From: JAXDLH01 sp034666705
GTDB taxonomy: Bacteria > Chloroflexota > UBA6077 > SHYK01
Length of the DNA: 7,116 nucleotides
NCBI GenBank assembly: GCA_034666705.1
Contig: JAXDLH010000061.1
Coordinates: forward strand, 1-7,116
Reading direction: 5' to 3'
Below, piece after piece: positions 4,840-7,116 of the stretch. Every line of letters begins with the position of its first letter. The first letter of the stretch is position 1. Under the pieces are notes generated by a model. That model did not search any database, was not told the DNA's origin, and worked only from the letters and a program-made list of their open reading frames with translations. Made by a program: the position numbers and the translations under genes.

Positions 4840-5784
4840 TTAGAACGGCAGTGGGGTACCGATGCCGCGCTCGAGGGCTCGCTCGTACACGAGGCGCGCG
4901 GCGGCGACGTCCTCCAGTGCCAGCCCCTGGGACTCGAAGAGGGTGATCTCGTCGGGGGTGCGGCGACCGGGCATCAAGCCCGCCACGATGTCCCCCAACT
5001 CCTTCACCTTGCTCCACGAGAGCAGCCCTTTCTCGATCGGCCATGCCAGGTCGCCGCACTCCAGCTCCGCCGCGCCGAGGTCATCCACGGCGATCATGCC
5101 CGCGCGCGTCACGGCGATCTCGTCCAGCTCGCGGTTGATGCGGACGTTGGCGCCCGCGGCGTTGACGTGGGTGCCGGGCTCGAGGAGCTTGCCGTCGAAG
5201 ACCGGCTCCGCCGCGTTCGTCATGGTGATCACGATGTCACGGCCGCGCACCGCCTCGGCCGGCGTCGCCACCGGTCGAACTTCCTGCTCGAGAATGCCGG
5301 TCATCTTCTCGGCGAACGCCTTGCGCCGCTCTGGGTCGCGGCCGTACACGGAGATCGATTCGAGCTTGCGGACGCGCGCGACAGCCTCGACCTGCGTCTC
5401 CGCCTGGTTGCCGGTCCCGATGCAGCCGAGCCGGGTCGCGTCGGCGCGCGCCATGTACTTCGTGGCCAGGCCGGAGGCCGCGCCGGTGCGGACTTGTCCG
5501 AGCCGTCCCGAGCGGATGAAGGCGACGATCCCCTCGCCGGCCTTGTAGAGCATCACGTCCTGGCCCCGCGCCGCGCCGTACGCCTTGTAGCCGAGCCACC
5601 CCTCGCGCATCAGGCTCGCGGCCATAAGATGGAAGCGCCGATTCTGGAACGGCAGCCGCCGCCGTGGCAGCACCGCGGCCTGGCCCTCGCCCTTCTCGCG
5701 GAATGCATCCTCCAGCGCCGCGATGCAGGACTCCACGTCGAGCAGCCCTTCGACCTGTGCCTCGTCGAGAAAGATCGCTGCCAC
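4840..5784 (-). CDS. ornithine cyclodeaminase / mu-crystallin family protein
   Basis: As annotated it has 314 residues, normal for the family. Landmarks (numbering from this start) are LDEAQVEGLLD (6-16), conserved Lys67 in GYKAYG, Arg99 in VRTGAASGLATKYMAR, the Rossmann loop GTGNQA (123-128), SVYGRD (145-150) with an Arg suited to NADP, AVDD (232-235) and LFESQGLALEDVAAA (282-296). Members include ornithine cyclodeaminase, L-alanine/lysine dehydrogenases and ketimine reductases, so the family name does not fix the substrate. I chose GTG 5784 because GGGGGT lies 6 nt upstream and the family usually begins at this strand. An in-frame GTG at 5811 (323 residues) has only a weak AGGA signal but could be used, even leaderless. 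It is the first gene of a likely operon with the SDR and is divergent from the antitoxin gene. Confidence 0.88.
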   Translation of the reverse strand: MAAIFLDEAQVEGLLDVESCIAALEDAFREKGEGQAAVLPRRRLPFQNRRFHLMAASLMREGWLGYKAYGAARGQDVMLYKAGEGIVAFIRSGRLGQVRTGAASGLATKYMARADATRLGCIGTGNQAETQVEAVARVRKLESISVYGRDPERRKAFAEKMTGILEQEVRPVATPAEAVRGRDIVITMTNAAEPVFDGKLLEPGTHVNAAGANVRINRELDEIAVTRAGMIAVDDLGAAELECGDLAWPIEKGLLSWSKVKELGDIVAGLMPGRRTPDEITLFESQGLALEDVAAARLVYERALERGIGTPLPF

Positions 5785-5819
5785 CAGCTCACCCCCACCC
5801 GCACTCTTCACTACGTCCT

Positions 5820-5825
5820 AGCTTA
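5820..5825 (-). promoter_or_regulatory. weak candidate -10 box of the OCD-SDR operon
   Basis: TAAGCT on the minus strand would place transcription start close to 5811-5813. This gives either a leaderless transcript from GTG 5811 or a leader of about 27 nt carrying the GGGGGT ribosome binding site for GTG 5784. No -35 box is convincing. Confidence 0.25.
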
Positions 5826-5882
5826 CCCTTCGAGGGCTGCGGACTGCTGCCCGGGCAGGAGTTTGGAGTTCGGCCAGGACCG

Positions 5883-5904
5883 TTTCGGTTATTTCGGATA
5901 TCCT
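5883..5904 (+). promoter_or_regulatory. candidate promoter/operator of the toxin-antitoxin operon
   Basis: TTTCGG is repeated 9 bp apart (5883 and 5892). It runs into the 8-bp palindrome GGATATCC (5896-5903), which overlaps a weak -10-like TATCCT (5899-5904). This lies 30-50 bp before the antitoxin start, where antitoxin autoregulation sites usually sit. Support is positional only. Confidence 0.3.
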
Positions 5905-5933
5905 TGATCCAATCGGAGGTTGGAGGCAAGCTC

Positions 5934-6371
5934 ATGGTTGGATTGCGAGAGCCCGTTGTTGTTACGGAGCCGGACGTAGAACCGGTGCGCGCGCTCGAGC
6001 GGCTGCTGTCCGAGGCGCCAGGCGAGGCGGTGTGCCTGGTCGGTCCGTCGGGCGAGCGGCTGCCGCTGCCCACGCCGGTGCGAGAGCTGCTCGCCCAGAT
6101 CGTGCATCAACTCGGCGAGGGAGATGCCGTCACGGTCGAGCCCATCCATCCGGACCTGACCACGCAGCAAGCCGCAGATCTCCTGAACGTCTCGCGGCCA
6201 TACTTCGTAAAACTGTTAGCGCAGGGCGAGCTCCCGTTTTACATGGTAGGCAGTCATCACCGGGTCAACCGCGACGCGCTCCTCACCTACCGCGGCCGTC
6301 GGCACGCGAGGCGGCTCGAAGCCATCGCAGAGATGGCTCGAGAGGCGCAAGAGATGGGGCTCTACGAATAA
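5934..6371 (+). CDS. excisionase-type HTH antitoxin of a PIN toxin-antitoxin module
   Basis: This 145-residue protein has a MerR/excisionase-type helix-turn-helix at about 75-118: LTTQQAADLLNVSRPYFVKLL then GELPFYMVGSHHRVNRDALL, typical of the 'excisionase family DNA-binding domain' (TIGR01764-like). The N-terminal part (1-70) is an alpha/beta segment, and the C-terminal helix (ARRLEAIAEMAREAQEMGLYE) is the likely toxin-contacting region. In this TA type the antitoxin binds DNA through the HTH and neutralises the PIN ribonuclease encoded immediately downstream. ATG 5934 is chosen because GGAGG at 5922-5926 has a 7-nt spacer; the frame is open much further upstream, but that stretch overlaps the OCD gene and translates to Pro/Arg-rich nonsense. 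It ends 2 nt before the toxin reading frame. The gene itself looks intact. A stand-alone excisionase is unlikely because no integrase is nearby. Confidence 0.85.
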   Translation: MVGLREPVVVTEPDVEPVRALERLLSEAPGEAVCLVGPSGERLPLPTPVRELLAQIVHQLGEGDAVTVEPIHPDLTTQQAADLLNVSRPYFVKLLAQGELPFYMVGSHHRVNRDALLTYRGRRHARRLEAIAEMAREAQEMGLYE

Positions 6372-6373
6372 TC

Positions 6374-6929
6374 CTGGCCACAGCCGCGCTGCTCGATGCG
6401 AATGTGATCTGGTCTGCCGCACTGCGCGATACGCTGCTCGTCGCCGCCGACTGGGGACTCTATCTGCCCATCTGGTCACATCAGATCCTCGACGAAATGA
6501 CACGAACGCTCAAGAGGTGGCGACCAGACCTTGATCCGGCTCGAATTGACCGCCTTGCCAACGTGATGAACCGAGAGTTCCCCGAGGCGCTCGTCCAGGA
6601 TTTGAGGAGCTCATATCCTCCATGACCAACGACAAAGGCGATCGCCACGTCTTCGCCGCGGCAGTGCATGGTGGCGCCCGTATCATCGTTACTTGGAACC
6701 GTCGCCATTTTCCCGCTGCGTCGGTTCAGCCTTATGGGATCGGGGTGCAAGACCCCGACACGTTCCTCGTTGATCTCTGGGGCACAAATCCCCACCAAAT
6801 GGGAGCAGTCCTCCGCGAGCAAGCCGCCGGTCTCCACCGACCGGTGCAAACGACCGCACAGGTGCTCGAAACCCAGGACGAACTGTGCCGCGCTTTGCGA
6901 GTCTCGCGCTGGCTTCGGGGCTGGTTTAG
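6374..6929 (+). pseudogene. PIN-domain ribonuclease toxin (PIN_3/VapC-like), frameshifted twice and lacking a normal start codon
   Basis: Joining three frames gives a full PIN toxin of about 185 residues. Frame one runs from CTG 6374 to Asp76 at 6599-6601 and contains LLDANVIW (catalytic Asp8), ILDEMTR (Glu41) and a helix ending EFPEALVQD. It then hits TGA at 6623-6625. The continuation, FEELISSMTNDKGDRHVFAAA (Asp90), IIVTWNRRHFP and PYGIGVQDPDTFLVDL, lies in the -1 frame from 6601. Near 6871-6878 a second -1 shift leads to RTVPRFASLALASGLV and TAG 6927-6929, the expected tail. Each shift looks like one missing base, at a TTT and a CCC run. No ATG, GTG or TTG precedes Asp8; CTG sits where ATG is expected, 2 nt after the antitoxin stop. 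HFP stands where the family often has DFP. Real decay is likely, but homopolymer sequencing errors could explain both shifts. An automated caller might annotate 6622-7014 as a separate gene; only its first part is genuine. Confidence 0.8.
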
Positions 6930-7116
6930 CCTCTGCGGTCGTGCTCCCCGTGCAGCAGCGCGGGGGCGAGCTCGCGCCATTCGGCGAGCGGCAGCCGCTT
7001 CGGGTCGCCGTTGAGGACCTGGATCGAGACGTGGTCCGCGCCGGCGTCGAAGTGCTCCTGCACCCGCGTGCGGATCGCATCGAGGGTGCCCCAGGCCAGC
7101 ACCGAGTCGACCAGCC
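6926..7116 (-). CDS. LLM-class F420-dependent oxidoreductase, C-terminal 62 residues (partial)
   Basis: The reading frame enters from the right edge and ends at TAA (6928-6926). The visible residues include LVDSVLAWGTLDAIRTRVQE, then HFDAGADHVSIQVL and EWRELAPALL, the usual C-terminus of LLM-class F420-dependent oxidoreductases of the TIGR03620-like type (AWG..DAI..RV.EH.DAGADHV..QVL). The body and start lie outside the window. Its stop overlaps the toxin's TAG on the other strand (the four bases TTAG, 6926-6929), so the two genes converge with no gap. It is a different subgroup from the LLM gene at 1294 and not a recent duplicate of it as far as the tail shows. Substrate unknown. Confidence 0.85.
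   Translation of the reverse strand, partial: LVDSVLAWGTLDAIRTRVQEHFDAGADHVSIQVLNGDPKRLPLAEWRELAPALLHGEHDRRG

Noticed and set aside
5664..5933. N-terminal extension of the antitoxin upstream of ATG 5934
   Set aside because: The extension is Pro/Arg-rich and overlaps the OCD gene; the strong GGAGG lies directly before ATG 5934.
6622..7014. Separate gene beginning at the ATGA overlap 6622-6625
   Set aside because: The ATG is an internal Met of the PIN domain (ISSMTNDKGDRH); it looks like a start only because of the upstream frameshift. The protein would lack catalytic Asp8 and Glu41.
6481..7080. A 199-codon minus-strand frame over the toxin region
   Set aside because: Its start is a frame-shifted reading of the LLM tail (Arg/Ser/Thr-rich) and the rest is antisense to the PIN gene. 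The correct minus frame stops at 6926.

Overview
The window is GC-rich bacterial DNA with GTG starts (protease, zinc-ribbon protein, ornithine cyclodeaminase-like gene), strong GGAGG-type ribosome binding sites, two F420-dependent luciferase-like oxidoreductases and short dispersed intergenic repeats. This mix fits Chloroflexota (Thermomicrobia-like) or a related high-GC soil or thermophile lineage. That placement is inference from gene content and style; no marker gene is present.

Layout, left to right. (1) 1-1094 (-): 5' part of an S1C/HtrA-like serine protease gene with a PDZ domain that appears split by a proline-rich insertion; its 3' end is outside the window. (2) A divergent intergenic region carries a degenerate copy of a dispersed repeat and a TACAAT -10 box. 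(3) 1294-2181 (+): complete LLM-class F420-dependent oxidoreductase. (4) 2182-2733: non-coding and repeat-dense, with a 14-bp tandem repeat, a 38-bp inverted repeat pair around about 117 bp, a third partial copy of that arm, a 9-bp tandem repeat, and a 30-bp perfect palindrome between two convergent genes. (5) 2734-3087 (-): small double zinc-ribbon protein. (6) A comparatively AT-rich divergent regulatory region, then 3373-3888 (+): PadR-family repressor with overlapping palindromes just upstream of its start. (7) 5784 to 3922 (-): probable two-gene operon of an ornithine cyclodeaminase/mu-crystallin family enzyme followed by a short-chain dehydrogenase. (8) 5934-6929 (+): type II toxin-antitoxin pair. 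The excisionase-type HTH antitoxin is intact. The PIN toxin lacks an ATG/GTG/TTG start and needs two separate single-base corrections to be read through, so it is annotated as a pseudogene. (9) 6926-7116 (-): 3' end of a second LLM-class F420 oxidoreductase whose stop codon overlaps that of the toxin.

The genes look like a housekeeping/accessory mixture rather than one pathway. The clearest functional units are the OCD-SDR operon, the self-regulated PadR gene and the decayed (or mis-sequenced) toxin-antitoxin module. I see no CRISPR array, rRNA, tRNA, transposase or phage gene. The most unusual items are the twice-frameshifted PIN toxin, the split PDZ domain and the repeat-dense 2182-2733 interval.
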